From: CAYPGT01 sp964512985
GTDB lineage: Bacteria > Cyanobacteriota > Vampirovibrionia > LMEP-6097
Length of the DNA: 39,607 nucleotides
Direction: 5' to 3'
NCBI GenBank assembly: GCA_964512985.1
Contig: CAZELI010000021.1
Span: 1-39,607, forward strand
The notes below the pieces were generated by a model. It was not told the origin of the DNA. It worked only from the letters and a program-made list of their open reading frames with translations, and ran no database searches. Within the stretch, counting starts at the first letter, position 1, and the number at the start of each line of letters is the position of its first letter. The translations under genes were made by a program, and so were the position numbers. This document shows positions 1 to 8,788 of the stretch, in pieces.

Positions 1-1217
1 TTAACTGGCATATTGTCGATAATAGCTTGTCCAAACTCAGAACACTTAAGAAGCTTAGCGCCTTCCATTTGACGTTCGAAGTCATAAGTTACAGTCTTCT
101 TGTCAATAGCTCTCTCTAAACCAGTTTCAATGAGTCTTGCCACTTCGTTCCAGCCCATAAACTCAAACATCATCACACCAGAAAGAATTACTGAACCAGG
201 GTTAACTTTATCCTGACCAGCATACTTAGGTGCAGTACCATGAGTAGCTTCGAATATAGCTTGATGATCGCCAATATTGGCTCCAGGAGCGATTCCTAGA
301 CCACCGACTTGAGCAGCAGCAGCATCAGAAATATAATCACCGTTAAGGTTAGTAGTCGCTAGAACTTCATACTCATCAGGTCTTAGTAGTAACTGTTGGA
401 AAGTACTATCAGCGATACGATCACCTACTACTACCTTATTACCAGCACTAGCTCCATCCCAGATCTCTTGCTCAGATATTGCGACATCAGAGAACTCTTC
501 TTTCACTAATTCATAGCCCCAATCTCTGAACGCACCTTCAGTAAACTTCATAATATTACCTTTGTGTACTATATGAACTTTCTTACGTCCGTTCTTAATA
601 GCAAACTCAATAGCAGCTCTAATCAATCTCTTAGAACCTTCTTTAGATATAGGTTTGATACCGATACCAGTACTATCTAAACGAGCTATTTGTTTCTTAG
701 GGTTAATCTTGTTAACTGCGTCTATTATAGATTTAGCTTCAGCAGAACCTGCTTGATAATCAAATCCAGAATAAACATCTTCTGTATTCTCACGGAATAA
801 AACTATATCTAATAAATCAGGGCGCTTCATTGGACTTGGCACACCTTTATACCACTTGACCGGACGCACACAAGCATACAAGTCAAAAATCTGTCTTAGA
901 GCAACGTTCAGTGATCTGATACCGCCACCCACTGGAGTTGTAAGAGGACCTTTAATCCCTAAAGAATATTCTTTAATAGCATCGATAGTTGCTTGTGGAA
1001 GCCACTCTCCTGTTTGGTTGAATGCTTTCTCGCCAGCTAGAACCTCTTTCCACTCTATCTTGCGCTTACCATCGTATGCTTTCTCTACTGCAGCATCAAA
1101 CACAGCCTGCGACGCTTTCCATATATCAGGGCCGATACCATCACCTTCAATAAATAAAACTATTGGGTTGTTAGGTACTTGCGCTTTGCCATCTACAATC
1201 TTTACTTTTTCTGCCAT
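1..1217 (-). CDS. icd: NADP-type isocitrate dehydrogenase, 3' end outside window
   Basis: This enzyme oxidatively decarboxylates isocitrate to 2-oxoglutarate in the TCA cycle. I translated the minus strand from ATG at 1217. The protein starts MAEKVKIVDGKAQVPNNP and shows the NAD(P)-binding entry IEGDGIGPDIW near residue 23. The substrate loop GGGIRSLNVALRQ carries the Ser that is phosphorylated in enterobacterial Icd. Also visible are FRENTEDVYSG, the IVHKGNIMKFTEG segment, NLNGDYISD (metal Asp) and EATHGTAPKYAG. About 405 codons lie in the window and no stop is reached, so only the last few residues should be missing (family about 415 aa). No Shine-Dalgarno is visible. A weak hexamer TAGAAA lies 7 nt before the ATG, so it could be leaderless. 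Confidence 0.96.
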   Translation of the reverse strand, partial: MAEKVKIVDGKAQVPNNPIVLFIEGDGIGPDIWKASQAVFDAAVEKAYDGKRKIEWKEVLAGEKAFNQTGEWLPQATIDAIKEYSLGIKGPLTTPVGGGIRSLNVALRQIFDLYACVRPVKWYKGVPSPMKRPDLLDIVLFRENTEDVYSGFDYQAGSAEAKSIIDAVNKINPKKQIARLDSTGIGIKPISKEGSKRLIRAAIEFAIKNGRKKVHIVHKGNIMKFTEGAFRDWGYELVKEEFSDVAISEQEIWDGASAGNKVVVGDRIADSTFQQLLLRPDEYEVLATTNLNGDYISDAAAAQVGGLGIAPGANIGDHQAIFEATHGTAPKYAGQDKVNPGSVILSGVMMFEFMGWNEVARLIETGLERAIDKKTVTYDFERQMEGAKLLKCSEFGQAIIDNMPV

Positions 1218-1319
1218 AATTAAATTTCTACCCAATTTATTTTGAAAATATCGGACTTAGATAATACGCCAAATCTTTCGCAATATATTAATAATTTCGC
1301 GATATTTATCGATTAAGAA

Positions 1320-1409
1320 CCGATACCCGTAATCCGTCATCGCGAGGAGTCCGTCGAAACGAAGTGAAGACGGACGACGTGGCGATCCACTCCGGCGCTG
1401 GAATGGATT
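1320..1409. repeat. Palindromic repeat type A, copy 1 (right end lost)
   Basis: It has the left flank CCGATACCCGT, the end GTCATCGCGAGGAG, a mini-hairpin (stem GTCCGTC/GACGGAC, loop gaaacgaagtgaa) and the inner GCGATCCA...TGGATT. It is nearly identical to the copies at 15471 and 21099 up to 1409, then diverges, so the right arm CTCCTCGCAATGACGG is missing. It lies between icd and proB; its minus-strand translation gives an open frame that I do not consider a gene. Confidence 0.93.
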
Positions 1410-1423
1410 ACCACGGAAACTCT

Positions 1424-1432
1424 TGATATACT
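1424..1432 (+). promoter_or_regulatory. Extended -10 promoter of proB
   Basis: TGATATACT reads as TG-n-TATACT. The hexamer 1427-1432 ends 9 nt before the proB ATG and there is no Shine-Dalgarno, so transcription should start at or just before the ATG. It lies just outside the truncated repeat. Confidence 0.55.
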
Positions 1433-1441
1433 TAATTTTCA

Positions 1442-2233
1442 ATGAATCCCGCTTCACAAATAATAATTCTAAAAATTGGTAGCAGTTCTATAACTCATGG
1501 TTGTGAACGTGGCATAAGCTTTAAGATTCTTAACCAACTTGCAGCCGCAGCTGCGACCCTCAGAGAAGCTGGCTATAAAGTAATTATTGTAACTTCAGGA
1601 GCTATGCGTTTAGGTTTAGCGAAGCTGGGACGTGAGACTATACCTAGCCAAGATACCGTTAGTTTCAAACAAGCTCTTACAGCTGTAGGACAAATCGAAC
1701 TCATGGATGCTTATAGAGAAGTGTTCAAACATTATGACGCGCATGTAGGGCAAGTTTTAATTACCCATAAAGGACTTGATGATACTGAAAGAAATGAAAC
1801 TATAGGACGCACTCTAACTAAGATGTTTGAGATAGACATAGTTCCAATAGTGAACGCAAACGACACAGTATCCAGTCAAGAATTAATATACGGTGATAAT
1901 GATAGTCTTAGCGCTCGTATAGCTGTACTCCTTAAAGCTAATAGATTAATTATTCTAAGCGATGTAGAAGGGCTCTATGACAAGGATCCAAACATATATA
2001 AAGATGCTAAATTAATTCAAGAAGTAAAAAACATTAGTACTGAGATTAAGTCTATGGCTAGTGAAACAAGCTCTAGCTCTGGCATGGGTGGTATGCGCAG
2101 CAAGATAGAAGCCGTTCAAATCTGCATAGATAATCATATACCAGTAGATATACTTTCTGTAACCAAGGTAAACATGATACCGGAGTTAGTTATAAAACAA
2201 GTGAAAAACTTGGGCACGCACTTCTTAATATAA
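1442..2233 (+). CDS. proB: Glutamate 5-kinase, kinase domain only
   Basis: Glutamate 5-kinase phosphorylates glutamate in the first step of proline synthesis. The amino-acid kinase fold is complete: the N-terminal KIGSSSI phosphate-binding strand (residues 11-17), VTSGAM near 50, VNANDTVS near 138, GDNDSLSA near 152, LSDVEGLYDKDP near 170 and the C-terminal GMGGMRSKIEA loop near 214. At 263 aa it has no C-terminal PUA domain, unlike the roughly 370-aa enterobacterial enzyme; kinase-only forms are known. The ATG at 1442 is the first start in frame with the fold and has an extended -10 right before it. Its 3' end overlaps the convergent 198-aa gene by 9 bp. No proA is in the window. Confidence 0.95.
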   Translation: MNPASQIIILKIGSSSITHGCERGISFKILNQLAAAAATLREAGYKVIIVTSGAMRLGLAKLGRETIPSQDTVSFKQALTAVGQIELMDAYREVFKHYDAHVGQVLITHKGLDDTERNETIGRTLTKMFEIDIVPIVNANDTVSSQELIYGDNDSLSARIAVLLKANRLIILSDVEGLYDKDPNIYKDAKLIQEVKNISTEIKSMASETSSSSGMGGMRSKIEAVQICIDNHIPVDILSVTKVNMIPELVIKQVKNLGTHFLI

Positions 2234-2821
2234 AGGACCTAAGTAAGCGTACTCATCATTCATAGCATTCATCTGATCAACAGTTTTATTGTAGTTTAAT
2301 TGACTTGGATCAAAAACTCTATCTTCAGCTCTCTCCGCAACCATATCACGTTTCATTGCACGTACTGCTTTAACGCCATCATAAATACTCCATAAACCAG
2401 CTATCGGAAAAACAATATTAGGCAAAGAGTTCATGCCCATATAAGGAAGTACACTTGCTGCACCACCAGTATTCATCTGCTGAGCAATCTGCGCTAACGT
2501 TAAACCACCATAAGTCTTCACGCCCAAACTCTGTGCCTGAGCAGCATTAACATTATACTGAGCAGCTTGCGCTCCAAACATAGGAATGCTACCCTGGCTA
2601 GCTCCTTGCGTAATACTTCCAGACATAGAATTCATTACTTGATTAAATTGTCCTGCAAGCATCCCTTGAGAACCAGGGTTGATCATTTGCTGCATATTGT
2701 TATCCAAGAAACTATATCCTGGATTAGCCATATAGCCGTATGCTGAGCCACTCGGCTGTGATTGTCCATATCCTGACATATCTTGTCCGTATTGTTGTCC
2801 GTATGGCATTGTTTCGTACAT
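2225..2821 (-). CDS. Unknown protein with Gly/Gln/Tyr/Asn-rich N-terminus
   Basis: I do not recognise a family. Residues 1-110 are low-complexity and rich in Gly, Gln, Ser, Tyr, Asn and Met (YGQQYGQDMSGYGQSQ near the start). A hydrophobic stretch LPNIVFPIAGLWSIYDG follows near residues 133-149, then a charged helix with AMKRDMVAERAEDR. The protein has 198 aa and no signal peptide. The minus-strand leader carries AGAGGA about 8 nt before the ATG. It lies 36 nt downstream of the FlgG-like gene on the same strand, so it is probably co-transcribed with the flagellar pair and may be an export or structural accessory; that role is inference. Confidence 0.7.
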   Translation of the reverse strand: MYETMPYGQQYGQDMSGYGQSQPSGSAYGYMANPGYSFLDNNMQQMINPGSQGMLAGQFNQVMNSMSGSITQGASQGSIPMFGAQAAQYNVNAAQAQSLGVKTYGGLTLAQIAQQMNTGGAASVLPYMGMNSLPNIVFPIAGLWSIYDGVKAVRAMKRDMVAERAEDRVFDPSQLNYNKTVDQMNAMNDEYAYLGPLY

Positions 2822-2857
2822 ATTTTATTTCCTCTTTTGCCCTTTATTTACCTTTCA

Positions 2858-3658
2858 CTAAATATTTCTAGTAATAGTTGAATTTAAGTTTTCTTGCATT
2901 TGATCGAGAACTTTTATGATTTTCATTTCTGCTTTGATTGCAGTATTGATCTGAACTATATCAGCCATCTTATCAACGATAGAAATATTAGCCTGTTCTA
3001 AATGCCCTTGCCTGACTTGAGTTTGACCTAACATCGGTCCAATCTCGAGTTCATGTATATCACCAACTTGAGCAGTCGGAATATACAATCCATCACCGAC
3101 ATCATGTAAACCATCTACGTTAGTAAAACTTACTACGCTAAGCTTGCCAATGACATCACCATCTTCGGTTTTTAGAGTACCGTCATTATCCATCATTACA
3201 GTTGAAGCAGTTGGGATTATTACAGCACCAGTATGTATTCTTGCACCAAACGAAGGAGCGGCACCATCAACAATATCATCATAATTTCTAGCAACAAACT
3301 CAGGATTAGGATTAGATGTAACTAAAGGATAACCCTGTGCAGAAATTAATTGACCGTTAGCATCTATTTTAAATGAACCATTACGAGTATAAGCTCTAGT
3401 ACCATCTGGTAATTCTACTTCAAAGAACCCCTTACCTTCTATTGCAAAATCCAATTCTTGATTGGTTTTATTAGGAACACCAGAAGTAAAATCCTTGCGC
3501 TCAGTAACACGCAAACCATTGAGAGTATCATGAAAAGTATTTATTTTACCTTGATAGCCGACTGTAAAAATATTACTAATATCAGTAACCTTGTCACCTA
3601 AAACTTTCATGTGACGATTAACAGTACCTAGAGCTTGATATGTGTATTGGTTATACAT
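2858..3658 (-). CDS. flgG: Flagellar basal-body rod protein, FlgG-like
   Basis: This is a member of the FlgE/FlgF/FlgG axial family that forms the rod or hook of the flagellum after export through the flagellar type III system. Evidence: the central signature QELDFAIEGKGFFEVELPDG, followed by YTRNGSFKIDANGQLISAQGYPL, and a C-terminal heptad-rich helix from QGHLEQANISIVDKM to the end, matching the FlgG D0 region. At 266 aa it has the usual FlgG length. The N-terminal D0 motif is divergent (DISNIFTVGYQ in place of the usual NNLANVNTTGFK), so the FlgG versus FlgF label is uncertain. It lies 3 nt downstream of a second family member. Confidence 0.85.
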   Translation of the reverse strand: MYNQYTYQALGTVNRHMKVLGDKVTDISNIFTVGYQGKINTFHDTLNGLRVTERKDFTSGVPNKTNQELDFAIEGKGFFEVELPDGTRAYTRNGSFKIDANGQLISAQGYPLVTSNPNPEFVARNYDDIVDGAAPSFGARIHTGAVIIPTASTVMMDNDGTLKTEDGDVIGKLSVVSFTNVDGLHDVGDGLYIPTAQVGDIHELEIGPMLGQTQVRQGHLEQANISIVDKMADIVQINTAIKAEMKIIKVLDQMQENLNSTITRNI

Positions 3659-3661
3659 TAT

Positions 3662-4324
3662 TTATACATTCCTTCCATATGTTTCTATTAAAGCCTTATC
3701 TACACCGAGTTCCATCGATAGCATACTTTGCACAGTATCGATGTGCCTTTTGATTTGCATTATTTTAGTTATATTAGCTTGCAAGTCTACGTTAGAAGTT
3801 TCTAGTTTACCTTGAAGCACAAACGCTCTATCTCCAGGCATCTTAGACTGATAATCAATAGCGATACGTCCAATGTAATCACCATTAACTCTCATCTCTC
3901 CACTTTGATCAATAGCAAGGCTACCACCATCTAGTATTGCCTTCCATCCTGGGCTATTAATTTGTTTATCAAGAATAACTAAAGGTCTACCTAAAGAATC
4001 AACAATAGTTCCTTCCTTATTAAAATTAAATTGGCCATCTCTAGTTCTAACAGGTTGGCCATCTTCTCCATCCACTAAGAAAAAAGCTTCCGCGCGAGTT
4101 AAAGCTAAATCTAATTTCTGATTAGTCTTAGTTAAAACTCCCTGAGATTCATCTCTAAAAACTTCTCCCATTACATCTGAAAACATCACCGATTCGGGGT
4201 GTATAGACTTGAAGGATACTGTGCTAACGTTCTCCAAGTTAGTCTGGATAATACCAATTCTTCGAATGCTCTTTTCCATAGCATCGTAAAGGTTCGTCAC
4301 TTCGTGGTTATAGAGTTCTGCCAT
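3662..4324 (-). CDS. Flagellar rod protein, FlgF/FlgG family
   Basis: This is a second axial protein in tandem with the FlgG-like gene. The N-terminal helix ends in NLENVSTVSFK, close to the family D0 consensus. KLDLALTRAEAFFLV and RTRDGQFNFNKEGTIVDSLGRPL match the conserved core, and the C-terminus ETSNVDLQANITKIMQIKR matches the D0 closing helix. At 220 aa it is shorter than FlgF (about 250) and lacks part of the central domain. Start at ATG 4324; no clear Shine-Dalgarno. It is divergent from the diguanylate cyclase gene, with 63 nt between starts, so motility structure and c-di-GMP signalling may share this control region (inference). Confidence 0.83.
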   Translation of the reverse strand: MAELYNHEVTNLYDAMEKSIRRIGIIQTNLENVSTVSFKSIHPESVMFSDVMGEVFRDESQGVLTKTNQKLDLALTRAEAFFLVDGEDGQPVRTRDGQFNFNKEGTIVDSLGRPLVILDKQINSPGWKAILDGGSLAIDQSGEMRVNGDYIGRIAIDYQSKMPGDRAFVLQGKLETSNVDLQANITKIMQIKRHIDTVQSMLSMELGVDKALIETYGRNV

Positions 4325-4387
4325 GGGTATAACGTACTGTATTAGGGTTAAGAGTTGATTAAACAGGTAGTTAAAAATTATTAAGTT

Positions 4388-6724
4388 ATGAGCTTTTCAG
4401 TTAGTTCTAAATTATTATCCAAGGTTTTAGTAGAAGAAGAAAGTCTAGATATTCCTTTGGTTTTGGAAGATTTTTTGGATCAATTACAAGAGCAAATCGC
4501 CTGCCATCAAATATTTATAATCAGTAAAAACCAAGATAAGGTTTATACCTGCTCTAGTAGTAGTCCAGCAGATATCAGCTGTTCAGGACCTGGTATAGAA
4601 AAATATCCTATTGAAAGTTGGGGTTACCTTTATGTCGTTAGGGCTGCCAAGAAGAAAGATGATAGATTTTGGGATGAGATTAGTGGTTCTCTGTCATTGT
4701 TCTTACATAGTGCTGAGCTTAAAATTCATACTCATCTAATTAGTAATCTTACATCTGATATAAGACGTACTTTAAGACCAGACTTAGCACTCGAGAAGAT
4801 GTATCAAGCATTGAAAGCATATGCTCAACTAAATGGTTTTTATTTCTTTAAGAAGCTCATCAACACTGATCATCATGAAAATATCTTCAAAGGTTATAGT
4901 CTTTATTTCAAGGCTACTAGTGATGATCTGAATAAATTCAGCGAAGAAAGAATTTTTGAGTTGAATGACATTAAAGAGTTAGGATTTTTAAACAATGATT
5001 TAGAAGCAGAAATATTCCAAGCTAAAGTTAGAGGTAGAGAATGGGGGATATTAGTGGCTACTAGGCAAGAACCTTGGACACCCGATCTTATTGAAACCTT
5101 TGAATTATTCTCAGAGCAGATGGCGAGTGTGTTTAACCAGCATGAACTACATTCAGAGAGCTTGACTATGGCACAACGAGAGTTCTTGCTTAATCAAATC
5201 ACCACCAAAATTAGAGAGTCATTAGTAGTAGATAAAATCATTGAAACTGCAGTAGCAGAGATAGGACAAGTAATGGGAGTAGAATCCTGTGGCATTGTAG
5301 TACTTAATCGTAAGATTCGAGGCAGTGTTGGTCACCAGACTTGGTCTATAGAAGAAAATTTCTCTACTAAAATGACAGATGCTATATATAGCACTCTGAA
5401 GACCCCACTAGAACCTAATTGGTTAGAGCCTTCTATCCAAGCTCCGAGAGGCATTCAAGATAGTGGTCTTCAATCATACTTATGTTGTGGTCTGTTCAGA
5501 GACAATACCAGAGAATTAATTGGTATCTTGGCAGTAGGATTTTTTAACCAAGTACGTAATTGGACTCATGATGAACAGTTATTACTAGAAGGTGTGGCTA
5601 AGCAATTAGAGATAGCCCTGATTCAAGCTTCTATTTATCAAGAAGCTCAGCAAACCAAGCGACAAATGGCACTCTTACATAAACTAAGTAGTGATATAAG
5701 AGACAGCCTAGATATATCAATAGTATTAGGACAGATAGCTAATGGTATTGGTGAAGTATTAGGGCTCAATAGATGTTTTGTGAGAAGGTTCTCCGATGAC
5801 TCCCATGTAATTAAAACCGAAGAAGAATACTGTTCATCAGGGTTTGATCCAAGCGCGGATATGATGTTTAGCTTTGAGCGTGACTGGATTACTCAGCTAG
5901 CCTCAGGTGACAGTGCCCTTAAATCTGTTGAGGTACTTAACATAGCTTCCGTAGAATCGAAGCTTCGCGAAGAAAGTCCAGAATTATTAAAGATAGCCCA
6001 GGCTATCCAACTTAAAAGTTATCTCTCTATCCCTCTGGTAGCGCGCGGCAAGATACTAGGCTCAATCATAGTCCACCAGTGCGATAGAGAACGAAATTTC
6101 TTACCTGAAGAAATAGAATTTATATTCCGTGTGGGTTCAGAAGCTGCTATCGCTATCGAGCATGCGCAGCTGTTTGATACCATAAATAAATTCAATAAAA
6201 CCGATCCAGATACAGGACTCTATAACAAACGCTACTTCAGAGACATAGCAATGCAGGAGATTACTAAGGCACAGAAGAACTCTAATCCTATATCTTTTAT
6301 GCTGGTAGACGTAGACTATCTTAAAGAAATTAATGATGATCCAGACTGTGGTGGACATGAAGCTGGTGATGAAGCTATCCAGATACTAGCAACCGTACTC
6401 ACCAACACTGTAAGGCAAACTCCAGTAGATGAAGTCAGCAAGCGTATCTCAGATATAGTCGGAAGATTTGGTGGTGATGAGTTTATGCTGCTACTACCTA
6501 ACACTCCACTAGAAGGCGCAATAACAGTCGCCAAGCGTATTGTAGAACGTCTAGCCCGCGCCAAACACAGCACCTGGAAACGCACCCTCACTTGCAGCAT
6601 TGGCATCTCTTGCTCTCCACATGATCCTTATGACTATGAACAACTAAAGACCCTCGCCGATAAAGCCCTTTATCTCTCTAAACATAAGGGTAGGAATGGG
6701 TTTAGTACTACGGTTGAGTTGTAG
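4388..6724 (+). CDS. GAF-domain diguanylate cyclase
   Basis: A cytosolic sensor enzyme predicted to make c-di-GMP from GTP. At 778 aa it has an N-terminal region of unknown fold (about 1-260, possibly a degenerate GAF), two GAF-like domains (about 265-415 and 430-595, the second containing LKSYLSIPLVARGKILGSI) and a GGDEF domain from about 605 to the end. The domain starts with DPDTGLYNKRYF. VGRFGGDEF has an intact active-site loop near residue 695, and RISD just before it matches the RxxD product-inhibition site in spacing. No transmembrane segment or signal peptide is seen. It is divergent from the flagellar genes; its 3' end overlaps the convergent receiver-like gene by 17 bp. Confidence 0.92.
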   Translation: MSFSVSSKLLSKVLVEEESLDIPLVLEDFLDQLQEQIACHQIFIISKNQDKVYTCSSSSPADISCSGPGIEKYPIESWGYLYVVRAAKKKDDRFWDEISGSLSLFLHSAELKIHTHLISNLTSDIRRTLRPDLALEKMYQALKAYAQLNGFYFFKKLINTDHHENIFKGYSLYFKATSDDLNKFSEERIFELNDIKELGFLNNDLEAEIFQAKVRGREWGILVATRQEPWTPDLIETFELFSEQMASVFNQHELHSESLTMAQREFLLNQITTKIRESLVVDKIIETAVAEIGQVMGVESCGIVVLNRKIRGSVGHQTWSIEENFSTKMTDAIYSTLKTPLEPNWLEPSIQAPRGIQDSGLQSYLCCGLFRDNTRELIGILAVGFFNQVRNWTHDEQLLLEGVAKQLEIALIQASIYQEAQQTKRQMALLHKLSSDIRDSLDISIVLGQIANGIGEVLGLNRCFVRRFSDDSHVIKTEEEYCSSGFDPSADMMFSFERDWITQLASGDSALKSVEVLNIASVESKLREESPELLKIAQAIQLKSYLSIPLVARGKILGSIIVHQCDRERNFLPEEIEFIFRVGSEAAIAIEHAQLFDTINKFNKTDPDTGLYNKRYFRDIAMQEITKAQKNSNPISFMLVDVDYLKEINDDPDCGGHEAGDEAIQILATVLTNTVRQTPVDEVSKRISDIVGRFGGDEFMLLLPNTPLEGAITVAKRIVERLARAKHSTWKRTLTCSIGISCSPHDPYDYEQLKTLADKALYLSKHKGRNGFSTTVEL

Positions 6725-7265
6725 TTGTTAATCCAAAAATTTGCTTGGCAAATTCAAATGCCCTTTCTATCAAACTCTCACTAGCAAGAGTACAAGATTT
6801 CTCAATCTTAATAACATCCTCATCGCTTTCAGGATTAGGTTGAAAATTTTCTGATGTAATCTTTTCTGGAGGAGTTCCTACACCATAATGACCTCCTCGT
6901 ACTACACTTGCAGAATGCAAAGCAACAATATAAGGTCCTATCTTGCCTTCTTCTCGTTTATCTCTTAAAACCTGTAAAGCCCCTGTTATATCAGGTTCAT
7001 ACAAATCACCTCTTGGTCTTACACAAGAAGTATCTTCATAATTCGCATTACTCATGTCTCCATCAACTACTGCAAAAACAGGAAGAGCAGGTTTACTAGG
7101 TTCTTGTAATCGATCTATGTCTTCAGCTAATTGCTGAGGATCACCATAGGCTCTAACAGTAACCCCAGATTTAGTAGTCACAGGTTCCAAAGTACGAACA
7201 ACATAGTCACGGAAAGATTCTTTATCATCAAGAACAAAACAGTGGAAGGCGCGGACAGGATTCAT
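6708..7265 (-). CDS. Receiver-like (CheY-fold) protein
   Basis: A probable single-domain response regulator of 185 aa. Receiver hallmarks appear in order: Asp pair at 13-14 after a hydrophobic strand (CFVLDDKESF), a candidate phospho-acceptor in FAVVDGDM (Asp68/Asp70), the switch Ser in ALHSAS (118-120) and Lys156 in VIKIEKSC. The region between the acceptor and the switch Ser is longer than in CheY and carries an unusual NANYEDTSCVRPRGD insert, so phosphorylation is not certain. An in-frame start exists at 7361, but I chose ATG 7265 because TGATATTAT lies exactly 7 nt upstream and the longer form would run through an inverted repeat. It sits beside the diguanylate cyclase. Confidence 0.65.
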   Translation of the reverse strand: MNPVRAFHCFVLDDKESFRDYVVRTLEPVTTKSGVTVRAYGDPQQLAEDIDRLQEPSKPALPVFAVVDGDMSNANYEDTSCVRPRGDLYEPDITGALQVLRDKREEGKIGPYIVALHSASVVRGGHYGVGTPPEKITSENFQPNPESDEDVIKIEKSCTLASESLIERAFEFAKQIFGLTTTTQP

Positions 7266-7272
7266 GTCCAAG

Positions 7273-7281
7273 ATAATATCA
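7273..7281 (-). promoter_or_regulatory. Extended -10 promoter of receiver-like gene
   Basis: On the minus strand it reads TGATATTAT. The hexamer at 7278-7273 ends 7 nt before ATG 7265. There is no Shine-Dalgarno, so a leaderless mRNA is predicted. This decides the start. Confidence 0.55.
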
Positions 7282-7341
7282 CTTAGCTCTAAAAATAGCA
7301 AGTGTCTACTATCGTTGTTACAATTACCGCCATCGAGAAAT

Positions 7342-7440
7342 ATGACTATGTCTATTATCAACTTTAGACATAGTCATCTATATCTAAAAACATTTTTAGG
7401 CATAGTTAGATATATCTAAAATCAACTTTTAAGCATAGTC
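7342..7440. repeat. Inverted and direct repeats between divergent genes
   Basis: A perfect 13-bp inverted repeat (ATGACTATGTCTA at 7342-7354, complement at 7365-7377) has a 10-nt loop. It overlaps a direct duplication: ATCAACTTT followed by CATAGTC occurs at about 7357-7375 and again at 7421-7440, and TATATCTAAAA also occurs twice between them. It lies between the divergent receiver-like gene and mnmE and could be an operator region or a slippage-derived repeat. Confidence 0.6.
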
Positions 7441-7458
7441 TCAGATATTGATTAAAGC

Positions 7459-7464
7459 TAGAAT
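7459..7464 (+). promoter_or_regulatory. -10 promoter of mnmE
   Basis: TAGAAT (context AAGCTAGAAT) ends 7 nt before ATG 7472. There is no Shine-Dalgarno, so it is probably leaderless. It lies between the first in-frame TTG (7448) and the ATG, which argues against the TTG start. Confidence 0.55.
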
Positions 7465-7471
7465 TATTGCG

Positions 7472-8788
7472 ATGTCCACCATTGCCGCCATAATTACTGC
7501 CCCAGGAAACGCCGCTGTCTCTATCATTAAGATTAGTGGGGAGCAAAGCTGGTCTATAGTCTCGTCATTGAGAGGAGCTAGCGATAAATTAACACATCGT
7601 CATATAGAAATCTCATGGATCTACGATGGCAAGACTAAAATAGACCAAGTACTAATTCTTCCCTTCAAAGCACCACATAGCTACACTGGAGAAGACCTCA
7701 TAGAAATTCATTCTCATGGTGGTATGTGGATTACCGAAAGAATATTGAAGCTAGTATTAGAAGCAGGAGCAGTACCAGCTAAGCCTGGAGAGTTCACAGA
7801 GAGAGCGTTTCTAAATCATAAGCTAGATCTCTCACAAGCAGAAGCGATACTCGATATCATTCAAGCACGCAGCGGTAAGGCTGGAGAGAATGCTATTAAG
7901 ATCTATCAGGGCTATCTGGGCAATGCTATTAAAGAGATGCGCATGGCATTATTGAACCTACTAGGAGAACTAACTGCTTGCATAGACTTTCCAGATGAGG
8001 TCGCTGACTACGATATAAAAACCTACCAAACACAGATAGCCAAGCAAATACAGAAGATCGAAGAGTTACTTGCAGGCGAAGAAGAAGGACATATACTACG
8101 TGAAGGTTATAAAGTTGCCATAGTTGGTAATCCTAATACTGGTAAATCTACCTTGCTCAATACTCTGCTGAAGAAAGAAAGAGCCATAGTTACTGACATA
8201 GCAGGAACTACCAGAGATCTAATAGAGGAATCTTATAGTATCAAGGGTCTACCATTAATTCTTCTCGATACTGCAGGTATCAGAGACAGCTCAGACCGAG
8301 TAGAACAGATTGGTATAGAGCGCAGTCAGAGAGCGATAGAAGAGGCAGATTTAGTCTTAGTCCTCAGGGAAGCTCGAAGCTCAATACTCAATGCTCAAGG
8401 TTCGCTACTAGATGCAGCTTTCAAATCCAAGAATCACTTGATTATAGGAACTAAGCTAGATCTATATCCCAATGATAAACATGAGGGCTTAGATCTCTGT
8501 ATTTCTTCTAAAACCGGAACTAATATAGAAGAACTGAAAGAACTAATATACTCTCGTATACTCCATGGTCAGAGCCAAAACGAAGTCAAGATCAATCATC
8601 GACAAGCAGATCTCTTGCGTAAGGCTAAAGCCTCTCTAGAACATTCTATGAATTCAACTAACTTAGCGATAGACTTCTGGACTATAGACCTACGTGCTGC
8701 TATCGCTGCACTCGGTGAGATTACTGGTGAGTCACTGACAGAAGAACTACTCGATAATATATTCTCAAGATTTTGTATTGGGAAGTAA
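7472..8788 (+). CDS. mnmE: tRNA modification GTPase MnmE
   Basis: With MnmG it makes the cmnm5/nm5 modification of U34 in tRNAs that read two-codon boxes. The N-terminal folate-binding domain starts MSTIAAIITAPGNAA. The helical domain is interrupted by a Ras-like G domain with GNPNTGKST (G1), GTTRD (G2), DTAGIR (G3) and TKLD (G4). The C-terminus is FCIGK, with the conserved Cys of the C-[ILV]-G-K tail. The 438-aa length is typical. I chose ATG 7472 over an in-frame TTG at 7448 because family members begin here and the -10 box sits between the two. Its 3' end overlaps the convergent gene at 8765 by 24 bp. MnmG is not in the window. Confidence 0.97.
   Translation: MSTIAAIITAPGNAAVSIIKISGEQSWSIVSSLRGASDKLTHRHIEISWIYDGKTKIDQVLILPFKAPHSYTGEDLIEIHSHGGMWITERILKLVLEAGAVPAKPGEFTERAFLNHKLDLSQAEAILDIIQARSGKAGENAIKIYQGYLGNAIKEMRMALLNLLGELTACIDFPDEVADYDIKTYQTQIAKQIQKIEELLAGEEEGHILREGYKVAIVGNPNTGKSTLLNTLLKKERAIVTDIAGTTRDLIEESYSIKGLPLILLDTAGIRDSSDRVEQIGIERSQRAIEEADLVLVLREARSSILNAQGSLLDAAFKSKNHLIIGTKLDLYPNDKHEGLDLCISSKTGTNIEELKELIYSRILHGQSQNEVKINHRQADLLRKAKASLEHSMNSTNLAIDFWTIDLRAAIAALGEITGESLTEELLDNIFSRFCIGK

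Noticed and set aside
856..1245. Open frame of 129 codons on the plus strand
   Set aside because: It is antisense to icd, whose motifs are unambiguous on the minus strand.
1257..1457. 66-codon minus-strand frame with NPFQRRSGSPRRPSSLRFDG
   Set aside because: It is a translation of repeat copy 1; the same peptide arises from copy 3 upstream of trmD, so it is repeat, not a gene.
1610..1640. Repeat remnant in proB (GCGAAGCTGGGACG)
   Set aside because: It codes for the normal LAKLGR segment of glutamate kinases and has no inverted partner.
7266..7361. N-terminal extension of the receiver-like protein
   Set aside because: It runs into an inverted repeat, and an extended -10 is placed 7 nt before the downstream ATG.
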